This document shows, one piece after another, positions 11,209 to 24,610 of a stretch of DNA of 64,000 bases. The notes beneath the pieces are model-generated. The model made no database searches. It saw nothing but the letters and a program-made list of their open reading frames with translations, and was not told the origin of the DNA. Source of the DNA: Dipteris shenzhenensis. Its lineage: Eukaryota; Polypodiophyta; Polypodiopsida; Gleicheniales. Numbering within the stretch: position 1 is the first letter of the stretch; each line of letters starts with the position of its first letter. Location: assembly GCA_047967505.1 (NCBI GenBank), contig CM106539.1, one strand, 5' to 3'. Made by a program: the position numbers and the translations under genes.

Positions 11209-11533
11209 GCATGGGTACATTTGTATGTAAATGTGAGAGTGTGTGCGCATGCACGTGTATGGTTGTCCCTCTCTTTTGGATTGATCTTTGTATTATAATG
11301 ATAAATGGAATTTCACCTCAAAAAATTAAATGTGTATGCGTGCGTGCATGCGCGCGCACATTTAAATGTAGGCATGGGTACATTTGTATGTAAATGTGAG
11401 AGTGTGTGCGCACGCACATGTATGGTTGTTCCTTTCTTTTGGAGTGATCTTTGTAATATAATGACAAATTGAATTTCACCTCAAAAAAATAAATGTGTAT
11501 GTGTGCGTGCATGCGTGTGCACATGTGTGTGTG
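11209..11533. repeat. 162-bp tandem duplication
   Basis: Copies begin GGCATGGGTACATTTGTATG at 11209 and 11371. Both contain a TGATCTTTGTA segment and AATTTCACCTCAAAA and end in a TG-rich run. The TG runs at the copy ends probably promoted slippage or unequal exchange. Confidence 0.9.
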
Positions 11534-11682
11534 TGTGTGCGTGTGCGTGTGCATGCACGTGCATGTGTGTGCATGTGTGTGTGCATGTGTGTGCATGTGT
11601 GTGCATTTACGTGTGCATGTGCGTGTGTGTGTGTGTGTGCATGTGCATGTGCGTGTGTATGAGAGAGAGAGAGAGAGAGAGT
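11492..11682. repeat. Cryptic (TG)n tract ending in (GA)n
   Basis: About 170 bp of interrupted TG dinucleotides (TGTGTGTGCGTGTGCATGCA-type) followed by an uninterrupted GA run at about 11661-11680. The long frames on both strands here encode only Cys/Val/Met or His/Thr runs and are products of the simple repeat. Confidence 0.95.
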
Positions 11683-11817
11683 ATTTTATCACGTTTCTCA
11701 TCTCTTACCCTTTTGAAGGAAATAAATTATACACATGATGTTGACCTCAAAGATGCAGGTTTTTATGTAGACTCTCGTAAAGCTTTGCTCTCCCAAACCT
11801 TTTTTTGTTGTGTTTAA

Positions 11818-14800
11818 ATTCACATGCTAGATGTGCAAACCTTAAGAATCTAGGACTATAGTTGGTAGGGTCCAATAGCTTGCTTTAACCTTTGGAAGTT
11901 GAGCTGAACTAGGACTTGGATGATAAAAATATCTACATCCTCAAAAGCAGCAAGTTGGTTGTAGCTCCACAACCTCGGCCTTGTGGAAGATTAACATCGG
12001 GAAACTAAAGTTTCTTGTGGTAGTTGCTTCAATAACCTTAGCCTTGTGGCAAACTGATGTTGGGGGGTTTTAAAATTTTGTGAGTTTTTTTCTTGCGAGT
12101 TCCACCAATTTCACACTAAACACAATCGCAAAACATATAGCTAGTGGCTATGTAAGTGTAACTCGCAATCTCAAAACATATAGCTATGGGCTAGCAGTTA
12201 GCAATGATGCATCCTTCACACAATAGTTTAAAAAATACATTTTTAAATAAAAGATAAGAGTAGAAGGTTTCCCTCCCTTAGGCAAATAAATGCCATGAAG
12301 GCAACCATAGCATTATGTCCTTTTACAATCCCATAAGTTTGAAATCCACAAGACTTTGAGCCCAAACTTTAAACTTGCATGGCATGATGCAGCACATGTT
12401 TATAGGGCTTAAGTATGTAATGCATCACTATGGAGAGGGAGTATGCTTATTAAATTGTGGTTATTGATTGGAAAGGGATAGGTAGGTAGGATGGTTATTA
12501 ATTGGAAAGGGATAAGTACGTCCTTTATTTGTAGGCGTTTGAGGCATGCTCCAGCTATAGCAAGTTGTAGGGGTTTTTGTTGTTCCTAATAGGCTAGGGA
12601 TTGATGTGTCCTCCCCGCATATGCCTATTCTTTATTTCTTTGCATAGTTTGTGGGATAAAGATTCCTCTCCCACCTCAACAATTATCACCTTTTGGCCAT
12701 TTTGAGTGGAATATATTACTGTTTATGAGGTAAAGGTATGGCTCTTGCACTCACATTAGTCTCAGGAGAAACAATACTCAATTGACCAACAAATAGTTCA
12801 AACATGAATAAAAGAGAGAAAATACCCAAAAAAAGGTCATTGGCTTACCAAAACAATTATGAATACAAAAGTGTGCTGCAGTCATACCAAAGAAGGAAAA
12901 GGCAAAAAATTGCTCATTGGCTTACCAAAACAATTATGAAGTAGTGTGTTGTAGTAAAACAACTCATAACAAAATGATCCTAAAATGCAATGCAAGAGTG
13001 TGCTGCTATAAATTAGTAAAACACAACTCAAAATGAAGGGAAAGGAGACAAAAAAAGACAAAAAAATTGCTCATTGGCTTAGCAAAGCAATTATATAGTA
13101 GTGTGCTGCTCAAAGTGAAGACTTGTTTTGAGCAAAGGCTTGCAACCCCTAAATCTAATCTAAAATCAAGTGCTTGTAATGTGAATTGTTGCCTCCTCTT
13201 TTTAAAGAGGAATTGAGTAGCCAAAGGATAGCCAAGTGAAGACAAAAAAGTTGGTTGAAGCAGCCACTCATGGATAGATAAAGGGGGGCAAAAATGATGT
13301 TGATGTGAGCTGCAGTAAAATGGAAACTTATTCTAAAATAGCCTTGTACACGTTGCTAGTCATGGCCTATTTCCCTACATCTCCACAACAGTATCATCCA
13401 CATAAATGCAATGTTGTCTTCTCTTCTTCGATGATGCCTTTCTCACATATATCCCATTGTGCATCTCCATGTGCCTAGCCATATTGTCTACTTAACCTCG
13501 GCGTAACAAGGTGATGCACTACTTTAAATGCCATTTTGTCCTAGTCCTTTCTATTGTATTAAACATTTCTACCACATCAGCACAAATAACACAAAGTTCA
13601 ACAATTGTACTTGGAATGATCACCTTGCCCTTCCTAGAGTCCAAATTGTCCCTTCTTCTCTTACATTGGAGCTCAATTACTACACTGGTTGCACACTTGG
13701 CCTTTCTCTTCACTAAAGCAATAGGCTGCACCTCAACATCCCTAGGACATATGTGAATGGTATTGTTGCCATCTTGCTAGCATCTACATCACCCTCCATG
13801 TCATGCACAAGTGAAACTTTCTCATGGTGATGATACTATGACCTTTGACTTACTGGACATTTGCCTAGAGGGAAATCTAACCACAACATTAAAATACATG
13901 CTTACTTTCTTGACTATTTTTGTCTACTCTCACATATCAATTGCACTAGCATGTATTGGATCTTACCACTAGCAAATTGATGGAACAACAACCTACACTC
14001 AAGTCCAATGTTATCACAACAATTATTATTAAAGCAACACCCAAAGGAACTTAAAAATGGTTTTACCTCATATGATCCATCAACATTATCTTTTGCTATA
14101 ATTTTAGGGATAATGTTGACTCCATGTGAGCCAAAATATTATGAAACAACTTTGTATATTGCACATCAAAAGTGTTTATGTATCGATAAACACAAGTTTC
14201 TTATGGAAAAACAAATCTATAATTCCAATCATGATGCAAAAGACAATATATAAAATACACCACATGGACACATATATTACATGAAGGAGATTCAATAAAG
14301 GAAGCAAATGCATTGCCACTACTTGGAATAAAACATAACAAAAAATAAAGTCTCATCCACATGCATGTTGTATAGAGGAACTCACAAAACCCCAGCTAAG
14401 AGCAAAGTCTCAAAGCTTGCACAGGTCAAGGTGGCCATAAAAGAACGCTATCTCCTACGATGGCAAGGCAATGATCACGCACTTAAAGATAAAGCAACAT
14501 ACTCTCATCTATAACTAATGTATGTTCTTCATTTTCTTTCTCTTGTTTGTTTTTTGGTTTTTTAGTTGTACTAGATGTGAACCAATTGTAATAAAAACTT
14601 CAAGTTATCATCTCATGTCTTTTAAGACATAATATAAAAGCTTTTTTGCTATAAAAAAAGTGTGCCATCATGTATTGTGTGAGGGGATACTGTGGAAACC
14701 TACCTTGCCTTTTTAGCACAACACCCCTTGCAACTCTAATGTTCACAGAGCAATACATGTGAAAAGTAATTTAATGTCAAGAGGATCACTCCAGTGAGCA

Positions 14801-16959
14801 CTGTGATGTATGTTAGAGAAAATTAAATCAACTTGGTCCATATCCTTAAGTGAAAACTTAGATACACAAAATGAGTCTTCTGCTTCCTCCAATTTTCTAA
14901 CAGATTAAAGGATATCCTTCAATTCTCTCTTCACATATGCCTCTTCATTCAATCTTTCACAAAGAAGCATTAAAAAGCACCAATATTAATTCTATTGTAA
15001 ATTTTTTATTTCCAAGTAACTTTAGCATTCATACATGGGATAGTCCATCCATAGTTACTTGTTCAATCTATTTAGTGCTCCAAAAAGAGTCAATTTGTTA
15101 GCTAGCCCAACAATTATAAGCTTGCTCTTACCACAATAAGCTTGGCAACATCAAACTTTGTAGTTTTCCTTAATTGCCTCCATCCAAGCGTGAGTGGTAT
15201 GGTTACCATCCCAACAAAGGAGCCTTTTTTGCTTCAAAGCCCCCCCCACATCTCATTCGCCTAAAGATTCCTCAAAATTCTTATTGACCTCCTTGCCAAA
15301 TAAGAACCCAAGTAGCAATACGCCAATTGTGAGATGAGAATTATGCCCCTGAAGGACCTTTTATAGACAAAACTAACACTCCCTTCTCCTCCAAATACCC
15401 ATCAGAAACAAATGTCCTTTTCAAAGTTGAATGCCTTGGGAAACCTACCTGACACCATCATGTATGTAAATGGGAAATCATGTAGACTTTTTAATGATTC
15501 CAAACTTGTTTCTTAAAAATTTGATTAGAACTCTAAATGCACGTCTTCATAAGGCCTTAACAAATCTATATATCAATTGGCTTGCACAAATTTGGGAATC
15601 CAACCCAAATCAAATAAATGCAACTCTGGATTCTAGAGGCAAATGGATAAGGAATAGACAAATAAAACTTCGGTAGTGGCAATGGACAATGTAGCAATCA
15701 AAAGGCCAGACAACTTGTGCTAATCATCGGTGACGTATGCAGATGGAATCTAAAATCTTCCATATTCATTTGGAGGGGGTATGGAGGGCTTGAGCTAGGT
15801 ATTCAGGGGAGGGAAGGGATCCATAAAGAGAGGGATAAGAAGGGGATTTTGATTTTTAAGATCCAAAATGCTATAACAAGGATAGTAGCACATGAAACAT
15901 GGTCACAAAAGTAGACATAAGCACCATATGAGCCTTGAAATCTTTTGTAAGACTCATGGGCAATAGGACATACAAGGGGGAAAGTACTTGACATAGGGAG
16001 TCAAGTTAGAGGAGGCGGAAGGGAAGAGTATTCTTGGTTTTGTTACTAGCTAGTCAATAGGCATTTTGCTACGTTGAAAATGTAAATCATCCATGTGAAA
16101 AAATGTGTTGCCCAAAAATTATGCTTCCATTTGAATAGCTCACAACCAAGGTATGAGCAAGGTATGTAAACACACTCCTTTCATTTCCCCCTCCTTTATA
16201 AATCTTCCCTTATCTCCCTCACTATAGTTCATACCCTCATCTTATCTCTTCCAATCCCATTACACAACTTGCTCTACTTCTCCCCTACACCTCACATCAC
16301 ATTAGCAACATAGAGAGTATCACTCTTTAGGAACATGAAGGCCCAAACCTCAACGATGGAGTCTTTACTAGAGGATACCAAAACTTTCCTCATTTCTCCA
16401 CTCATGAGCTTGGCATACAATTGGTCATGGTTGTACAACACCAAGTGATTTTTGTGTGTTTTTGCTTGCTGTCAAGGGAGATAATCCAACTAATAGTTTG
16501 GAAATGATAGCTAAGCAAATGCCATTGTGGGGGGACTATTGATTCCCTTTTCTATGATAAAGAGATGCTAGGAAGCCTCCATGTAGGCTGGAAAGATAAA
16601 GACTTCTTACATATGATGAATTCCTTTGATGCAAATATTTATGGAGGAGCTATGGTTTCTTGAGGTTCAAGAAGGCCAAAGACATGATGGACTTGCCTTC
16701 ATGGATGGATTCCACTTAACATAAGGTCCAAATTGTTAGCACACGATCAAGGGCATCCTATCCAAATGCTCCAATTTAGTTGTGGGCATTGTCAAATAAA
16801 AGTTGTTGTAGTCTGCTAGGTGGCTAGTGTTGCTCTTTTCAATACTGAGATACAAGAGCCATATTCTCTAGCTTGGTAAAGGTATGTGATGATCTAAAAT
16901 GCCACATCAAGCTATATTGAAGATGCGTTGAATTGAACCAGAATAATCTAATGTGGGAT
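11818..16959. other. Long AT-rich stretch without recognisable genes
   Basis: Only short frames occur and none has clear family motifs. At 12825-13110 a segment containing CTCATTGGCTTACCAAAACAATTATG recurs about three times at irregular spacing. Near 14520-14650 there is a T-rich stretch followed by ATAATATAAAAGC. Some of this may belong to the LINE whose reverse transcriptase remnant lies at 16960-17530, but I cannot show it. Confidence 0.5.
12825..13110. repeat. Degenerate short tandem repeat
   Basis: Three diverged copies of a unit containing TTGGCTTACCAAAACAATTA and GTGTGCTGC, at about 12837, 12915 and 13070, separated by variable A-rich spacers. Confidence 0.7.
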
Positions 16960-17530
16960 CTATGGCTTGCTACTAATCATCCATGAAAACAATAGCATCT
17001 GGAGCCACTCTACCCATGTCCAATCTACTTTCAAACCTATTGCGTAGACCAAGCATCAAAGAGAAGGGACTTGGTATGAGGATCCTAGACGTGGGAGGGG
17101 AAATCATTGCTGTTCTACTCAAGCAAGTGTGGCATATCCCCCTGCTCGGTTCGGCTTGCATTGCTAGATGCATCATGAAAATTATACCAGAGAAAAGAGC
17201 ACTTAAGTATGTGTATGATGCAATGACGGCCACCTGTAACCCATCTTGTGTGAACTACTCTTTGTACATGGCTACTTGAGATGCGTTGGATATCATAAAC
17301 TTGGCCTTACCAAGGTTGACGTTCAAGTCATGCGACTCACAACAAAACATGTGCAACACATCCAAATATCTCTAGAGGCCCTTAGATGAGGATGATTAGG
17401 ACCACGCCATTTGCATATAAGACGATTTGAATCAAAGAGCCAGTGAGAGAGCAACAGGCCCGCTTAGTGTCCCCATGAAAGGATCAAGCTCATCTTTGTA
17501 GAGGTTAAACAAGATAGGTGACAAATGACA
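16960..17530 (-). pseudogene. LINE (non-LTR) reverse transcriptase remnant
   Basis: The minus strand, read leftwards with frame changes, shows CHLSPILFNLYKDELDPFMG at about 17530-17470, matching the non-LTR motif QGCPLSPxLFxLYxDEL. Next is VLYANGVVLI at about 17425-17395, the degraded counterpart of the catalytic LYADDxVLL, and then HDLNVNLGKAKFMISN at about 17330-17290. A further open stretch of 86 codons ends at 16973. Both catalytic Asp residues are replaced (DD to NG), so this is a dead copy. No endonuclease domain was recognised. Confidence 0.6.
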
Positions 17531-17539
17531 AACGTGTTT

Positions 17540-17675
<136 letters not shown>

Positions 17676-18199
17676 CATCCTACAAAATATCAAAACTTCT
17701 ATCAAACTAAAGAAATAAGATACAACAAGGCTAAGGGTAAAGCCACTTGAGTGGACCTCCAAAAAGGAAAAAAGAAACTAGTAGGTTGTGTTATCTTTAA
17801 ACCCCTCATGAGGGCCTTTCCTTTGACTAGACACTGACTATTGAGATGCATAGGAAGACATTTGGCTTTTGGAGTCACTAGATTTTTTGGTTTAAGCACA
17901 TGCAATAGGCTTGGTGATGTTCTCAGGGAGCTCACCTCACACAATTTTGGCATACTATGTGCATTCAAAAGGAGGGGTATTTTAATTCAAAAATTTGAAA
18001 AAAATTAACAGGGTTACAATAACAAGAGGGGTTTTAATTTCAACTTGAGGAAATGATTTTGTGGTCTCCATCAGTGACTCATATGTCATGGGGATCTAGC
18101 CAATACACCAGTACTCCCTCTAAGAGACTCTAGGCTAAGAGCAATGCGTGCAAATGTCATCCACTAGTGTCACTCTACCAACTCTTAGCTTGTTGCAGT

Positions 18200-19085
18200 C
18201 GTGAATCCATAAGAGAAAAAGGGAAAGGGGAGAGGAGAGTGGAGAAGGGAGAGGGAATGTGCAAGATGAAGGGGAAGGGGAAAGAGAACATGGCATTCAA
18301 AAAAGGCATTCAAAGGGGAAAAGAGTAAACTTCAAGAGAAGAAAGAGAGCTTGTATTCTAATGTGAGCACAAGTGAACACCAAAGGCAACTACTTGGCCT
18401 TTTACACATGCCACCTTTTGAAGGGAGGGCCAACACTATTCCCTCTCTACCACTCTCTTTCATTCTTTACAATCATCTTGGGATATTTCACATCTGAATG
18501 CAAATTTTATCATTTTGGTCTAGTTTAGGGGCTATTTCAAGGTGGCACTAAATCAAGGTCATTTCAGAGCTTTGGCTAATTTAGCATTTTGTTAATTCAA
18601 CATTTTGCTAATTCAATGCACTGGGTTAGGGCTAATTTGACATGTAGGGATATGGCTAATTCAACATGCAAGAATATAGGCTACTTCAACATGCTGGGAT
18701 ACGGGCTAATTCAATGCGCAGGGATACAACTAATTCGATGCATAGGAATATGGGATAAAGCACAAGGATAGGGGCTAATCTATTGCACAAGGATACCACT
18801 AATTCGATGAGAGAGGAGGGGGAGGGAAGAAGGGAAGGGGATGGAGAAGGAGACGAAGGTGAAGGAGAATCATGGCAAACACCAAAGGCAAACAAGAAGA
18901 GCAAGCAAATCTTAATCTCAACACGTGAGCAAGAAGAGAGCTTGTATTTCTCAAAGGTTGCATATAACAATGAAGACCAAAGTCAACTACTTGGCCTTTT
19001 ATACAAGTCACCTTTTGAAGGGAGGGCCAACCCTATTCCTTATACCACACACTCTCTCTCTTTTATTACAACCACTTGGGCCCAT
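18200..19085. repeat. Direct duplication with ~600-bp offset
   Basis: A purine-rich block followed by CAACTACTTGGCCTTTTA, CACCTTTTGAAGGGAGGGCC and a Pol-like pyrimidine stretch occurs at about 18200-18480 and again at about 18800-19085. The copies are clearly related but diverged. The minisatellite at 18570-18812 lies between them. Confidence 0.75.
18570..18812. repeat. ~30-bp degenerate minisatellite
   Basis: Variants of GGCTAATTCAACATGCAGGGATA recur about eight times with substitutions and small length changes. Confidence 0.8.
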
Positions 19086-20771
19086 ATGGCACCAAGGCAT
19101 CTGCTGGCTCTCACATCCTTCCCTCTGTCTTCAAATGGCTCTTGTGTTATCCATATACGGGATCCAAATGGCTCTTGTACTCTCCTTGCCAATTTGGGCG
19201 ATCTCGGTGGTGACTGCCTCAATCTTGAGCTATTTGTGGCTCAAAACCCATAGGGTTTGGACGGCGGTCCAGATCCATCAACATGCTCAATGGCTATTAA
19301 CATGCCCCCCTTCCTATTGCTGAGTCGTCCTTGGATTAGTTGCACTACAGTTAGTGAGTGGAGAGGATCGTCTGGATTACTATGTAGTGGTCCAGTTGCC
19401 GAGGGGTGATCCTTGTGAAATAACGCCGGTACTTCCAAAAGTGGGTGGCATGCATGTCCTCGAACGTTTGAATGTGATGGCCATGAAGATTTCAGACCCA
19501 AAGGTATAGGCACAAGTCTTGGAATTGGGAGGGGCCAATGTTGGGGTCGAAGAAAATCTAGTTGTTGAGATTGTGAAGTTTGTCACATCGATTGGATGAT
19601 TGTGGGCAGGGAGATCTCGAAGCAACATGAGGATAAGGCGGTTGAAGTGCACTACTGCTACCACTATGGGGTCGGGTACTGAGCTGTAGGTATCGTTGAA
19701 TGACTGATGGCAAAAACAAAATCCTTCTTGTGTCATCTCCTTGGGGAAGTTGTATATAATGTTTGGATCCTTCTTTTGCAGCTCCTTGAAGTGGTGGGTC
19801 TAGGACCATTATCATTCCATGGGCATATAGAGGGGATGGATTTGCTGCTCAGGGGTTGTGCTATGATAATAGCACCAAAATTGCTCCTTCTTAAAAAATG
19901 GGATGCACCAGTGGGGTTGGAGACCTACGTCCATGTCGGTGAGGGGAAAAGGCGTGTCTGGAGCTAAGTTGTAGCCCTCGCATGTGCACTTCAGGTTGGC
20001 CCGTTTCTAGTCGTTGAAGGACTAAGTGATAAAAGTAGTGAGGGGGAATTATTTTGTACAGATGAAGGTGGGAGCCTTCAAGCTGGTGGACCTTCTAGTG
20101 TTGCATGAGAGTGCGACTGTAAAACCTGGAAGGATTGGAGGTCAGGCCACCATTGTACATCTTCTAGCAGTGATGAAGGGGGTGCTGGAGGAACATCATC
20201 ATAAACATTTGGCATGGGGTCCTCCTCTGCATGTCCTCTGGTCAAATTGTTGATCCGTTTGCCAACTAGATTGGCCGGCCGCAGTAAGGTATTGAGGGCT
20301 TCGTCTAGTAGGTCGATAGGAGCATTGGATGACATGGACTAGGAGGTCTCGTGTTGTGTGGTGCTAGTGTTGGAGGCATTGGAGGAGTACTCAGGCTAGT
20401 TTGTGTAGGGAAGGGGAGGCAGGATGGGATTGACAGCGAGCGGTGTGCAGGATTTGTGGGGTGTGTGGGATTGGGGTTAGGAATATCTATGGTTGGGGAT
20501 GTGGCATTGAAGACTCAGATGGCTTCCCATCCTCCTCGGTGACAACTTTGGGATACTCTACATGAATTGTTTCAAAATTGCCAACCCGGAACTCTTGAGT
20601 CATGGAGTGCTTGTAGCACCCTGTTGAACAAAATAATGACTCCGAGGGGGTGGTAAGTCGTGGAGTGATAAGCAGCTAAATGGATTTGAGTTTGAATTTC
20701 CAAAGCATGACCATGGGTCTACATCTAGTTGATGTTAGCTTGTATGGTTTTGAGAGTACACACCCATGGGC
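19086..20771. other. Decayed sequence, possible minus-strand coding remnant
   Basis: Open stretches on the minus strand at 19241-19815 and 20078-20335 are acidic/Pro-rich or low in complexity and lack recognisable domains. They may be the far end of the decayed minus-strand reading frames at 20772-23230. I cannot assign a function. Confidence 0.3.
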
Positions 20772-23230
20772 TCAGTTTTTGGGCTTGGCTAGCTGCATCA
20801 CGTCATCGTCCTTTGGATAATTAGTGGACTCAGTGATTATTCGACACCACGCCTGGAAGTTTAAGAGAATGGGGTGGATAGCTAGAGTCTGAAGATCAAA
20901 GGGAAGGACTAGAGGTAAGCTAGTAGGATGAAGATCTAGTGAAAAGTAGGACATAGCTAGAATAGGGCGACAATGATCGGGATTTCCAGCGAAGGATGGT
21001 AGAGAGTGTGTTGAGCGGAATAGGGGTGGCGAGATCGATGTGAAAAATAAGATTTTGTGCACAAAGTGTGTCGAAGTGCATGTGTAGGGTTTGGGGGATT
21101 GTGCATGGGAAGAGTGTGTAGGTGGCGAGCACCTCCCTATACATAGTGAACTCCTATTGCTCCCTGTCTTCTAGTGTGGACTACTTTGGGCATCCAAAGG
21201 TACAAAGTTGATCATTTTCAATCTGCAAGGTGACGTTGAGGGTCCACTCCTATGGGAGGAGGTCGTGGAGCATCTTGATGTGGCCTGAGCATCCCTCCAT
21301 TTTCCTTGCATATGTTTCCTTGGTCTATTTCAATTCCTGTTTGGATGCCCGATTCTACCTTGTCCAACTGGTCCATCATGGTCTGAACTAGGGATTCGCT
21401 TGCATAGAGCTCATCCTTGAGCTTTGTAATGGTCACTTCTAGGTACTTGACCTTGGCCTTGTACTCCTCTGCTCTGTCCAAGGCGGTTTTCCTAGTAGCC
21501 TGTGTGGCGATCATGAGTGTGTGGCTCTCATGTGCCTTGCCTGCAGTAGAGAGGAGGATAGTTGGGTGGCGTGCTCTTGCCTCCAATGCAAAATTGTGTG
21601 TAGTACCTGAGGGAGTTGGGACATGGCATCTAGTAATTAGAGCTCCATATTGTCTGCCTTCGACAATTGTTCGGCAAACATCATGTTATAACCTCCTTGC
21701 GCTCGGTATTCAGGTGCACTGCAAAAATATAAGGCTTTTGTGAGCCCTGGACATGGAGAGGAAGAGGAGCCAGTGACAAAGGAAGATGGATCTTGGGCCT
21801 GTACGAGGGTGGTGGATAGTCTGGGGGGCAGAGGAGGTGGGAAGAACCAATTCTGCCTCGAGGTGGAGGCCAATATTAACTGTATCCTCACCTTGAAACA
21901 TGTCCACATCAATGGGGGTTCCTTTCGGGTGACATTTTGAGGCCTTGAGACATCTCTGTCTCTCTAGAAATCCCCGCATTTGACGGTCTTCATATTGCTC
22001 CCTCAGTTGTTTGTCGAGTGGCTGTTGAGCAGGGCGGCTTGATGGGGTCACACCTATATGAAGCCTGAGCCTTTTGGGGTTGAACACCAGTGTCTCTTCT
22101 TCAGTCGGCGGACTTCTCTTGTGGCTTCTTTGTGGGTTAGCCCAAATCCAACTGGTAGCTTCTGTTCCAACATGTGGTAGATGATGGGCATGTAGAGCAT
22201 TGGGTTGCCCAAGACATCTCCATGTGTTTTTAGATCCTCCCTCATCAATGTGCAGAAGTAATCTACTTAGTTTGTGACTTGCGGCTCTACTAGCCTAGTG
22301 AGTATGTTTGACACACTAGACTGGTGGTCCATATGTTTGACCTGTGTCAACAGTTGGAACACTCTTGCCGATTTTTCCAATTTTGGCACTATGAGCTCTG
22401 AGAAGTTGATGCGGCCCTTGCTTTTCTTTCTATCATACTTGTAGTTGTTGAGGGGCTCGTCCAAATTCTTCTTGTGCATATACTTTTTCGGGTCTGTTGT
22501 TGGTAGGTCGAAGGCTGCACGCACTACATCCACATTGAGGTGGTGGAAGTGGGTGTCCCTGTTGCATCTTGAAGCATGCAAGCATGCGAATTCAAATTGT
22601 AAGTGCTGATGAACTTCCAGAGCAGCTTCATATTAAGGTGGCAGAGCAATCGGTCCACTATTGGCTTTAGATCTATCATGACCAAGGACTCTTGCACCTC
22701 CGGATCCTTCAATGCTTGGTAGGAGGCCGTGTTGTGGTAATACAGGATAGTCCTGACCTCATAACATATTTGAAGTGGATGGCACCGTTGAGTTGTTGGA
22801 GCCAGGCTTCATCGAGTAGAGAGTGTGTCAGTGTCCTGACAATGTTGTATTCTCCCTGTAATGGAGCTGGCGTACACTTCTTGGATGATTGAGAAGGCGG
22901 GGTGGCAGACACTGTTGTTTACTCTTGAGAGGTCTGTTGAGTACTCATCTCCTCCTTGATTTGTAGTTCAACTGCAGGTACATCAGATGGCATCCTGATT
23001 GATCCTGAGGGAGTGCTCTAGGACCTAGATGGACTGGTGGACAATGGATTGGTAGGTGATGGATTTGGGGGGTGGAGGTTGAGTTCCCTTTTGAATTCAA
23101 GGAACTCATTTTTGGGATCTATTGGGAAGAAGGAGGATAGGTGCGTAATGAACAAGTTTGTGGAGGAGGAAGAGGTAGAGGACATTCAAATGGAGGCTAG
23201 TGGCAGTGTGGAAGTGGGGAGGAAGTTGTG
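20772..23230 (-). pseudogene. Decayed minus-strand reading frames, unknown product
   Basis: A series of minus-strand stretches in changing frames appears to derive from one gene read right to left. The segments are 22912-22709 (contains NIVRTLTHSLLDEAWLQQLN), 22712-22524, 22581-22267 (INFSELIVPKLEKSARVFQL), 22248-22054 (HGDVLGNPMLYMPIIYHMLE), 22087-21710 (QQPLDKQLREQYEDRQMRGF) and 21586-21218. The last contains TALDRAEEYKAKVKYLEVTI followed by LKDELYASE, a likely coiled coil. This pattern resembles the plant transposon-associated proteins next to gypsy-type elements, but I cannot name the family. Frameshifts and stops make it non-functional. Confidence 0.4.
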
Positions 23231-23424
23231 AAAATTTTGGCAAAATGCTGATAGAGTCTGTCTTTTTTTGCCAAGGTGATGATCCAGGGGGATACAGGGT
23301 CCTTTTATAGTTTTCAATATCCCACCGACTAGGGGGATAGCAAAGGCAAAGACCTGATAGGATGCAAAGCTATGGCAAAGGGGGGTTGAAGGCTTGCAGG
23401 TATGGCACCAGTCCAGCAGGGTTA

Positions 23425-23660
23425 GAGGTATGATGACAATCCGGTGGGATGACAGTGTGGCTACAATCCGACGGGATGACAGTATGGCTACGATCTGGTT
23501 GGCTACGATCCGACAAGATGGACGTAAGGTGATGATCCGATGGGATGGCAGTATGGCTACAATTTGGTTGGATCGCAGTATGTCTAGTATCTGGTGGGAT
23601 GGCAATATGGCTATGATTCAACGTGATGGACGTAAGGTGATAGTCCGACGGGATGGTAGG
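23425..23660. repeat. ~28-bp minisatellite (ATCCGACGGGATGACAGTATGGCTAC-like)
   Basis: About eight degenerate units built from ATCCGRYGGGATG and GCAGTATGGCTAC modules alternate in order. The overlapping frames on both strands are artefacts of the repeat. Confidence 0.85.
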
Positions 23661-24610
23661 CTAAGGCAACAGGGTATTAGTGAGGCTTGAAAATGGGAAT
23701 TTTGAGAATTGGTGGAGGGAAAATAGGGTAGACAGACTTGATGATGCATAGACTTGTGAGGTCAGCATGCAAGGATGCAAAAAATGAAGACATGTATTGA
23801 TCGTATTCACCTAATGCTCACCATGAATTTGGGTGGGTGCATTGTGGTTACCAAGGACTTGTGAGCTGCTGGTGCATGTGGGTGATATACCTACCACACA
23901 GACTTACCTAGACCTGGACTTAATGATCGCGCACTTGATGAAGTGCTAATTATGTGGAATGTAGTGGAGTTGAATTCCAAACAACAGCATACCTCATCAT
24001 TAGCTAGGTAGAGCATGTGCTGATTTTGCTCATCATCTTGGTTGTCAGGTGTGGATTGTGTTGTTGTGTTCATGTTGATGGACCTGTAGCGCACGAGTCC
24101 TTGTGTGTCTGTACCCCAAGTAGGAGCAAGTTCTTGTGGTACCACGGCCTTTGATTTGACAGGTGAAGTGGCTCTAGGAGACACCTAGTTGCTACCCTTG
24201 GTATGGCAACTTTTGATGGTGTTTGCGTGGGCTGGGAGAAAGGTTCTTGTGCTTTTAGGGGTTGGTTCTTGTGTTGCTCCCTCGATGACCTTGCCGTCTT
24301 TCTCCTTGAGTTGCACAATATGTGGGATCATGATACTCCTAGGGCTCTTTGCATGGTCTGTCATGTTGGGCTCGAGGGTAGGCTCTTGTGGGACTGCCTC
24401 AGGAGTTGACCTAGGTTCTTGTGTTAGTACCTTATGAATCCCAGTGGTGTGAGTTTGTGTATTTTGTGTTGTTGGAAGCTTTAGGACCCAAACATATCTC
24501 TCACCTTGATAGTAGCCTTGGGCTTTTAGGAGCTTTATTGTAACCCAACACTTGTGAATTTTCTACTCGTGGAGTATTGGAATTTGTCCTTGCTGGTGAG
24601 GGGATCGATG

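Noticed and set aside
11318-11817. Cys/Val-rich and His/Thr-rich frames
   Set aside because: Pure products of the TG/CA simple repeat, present on both strands.
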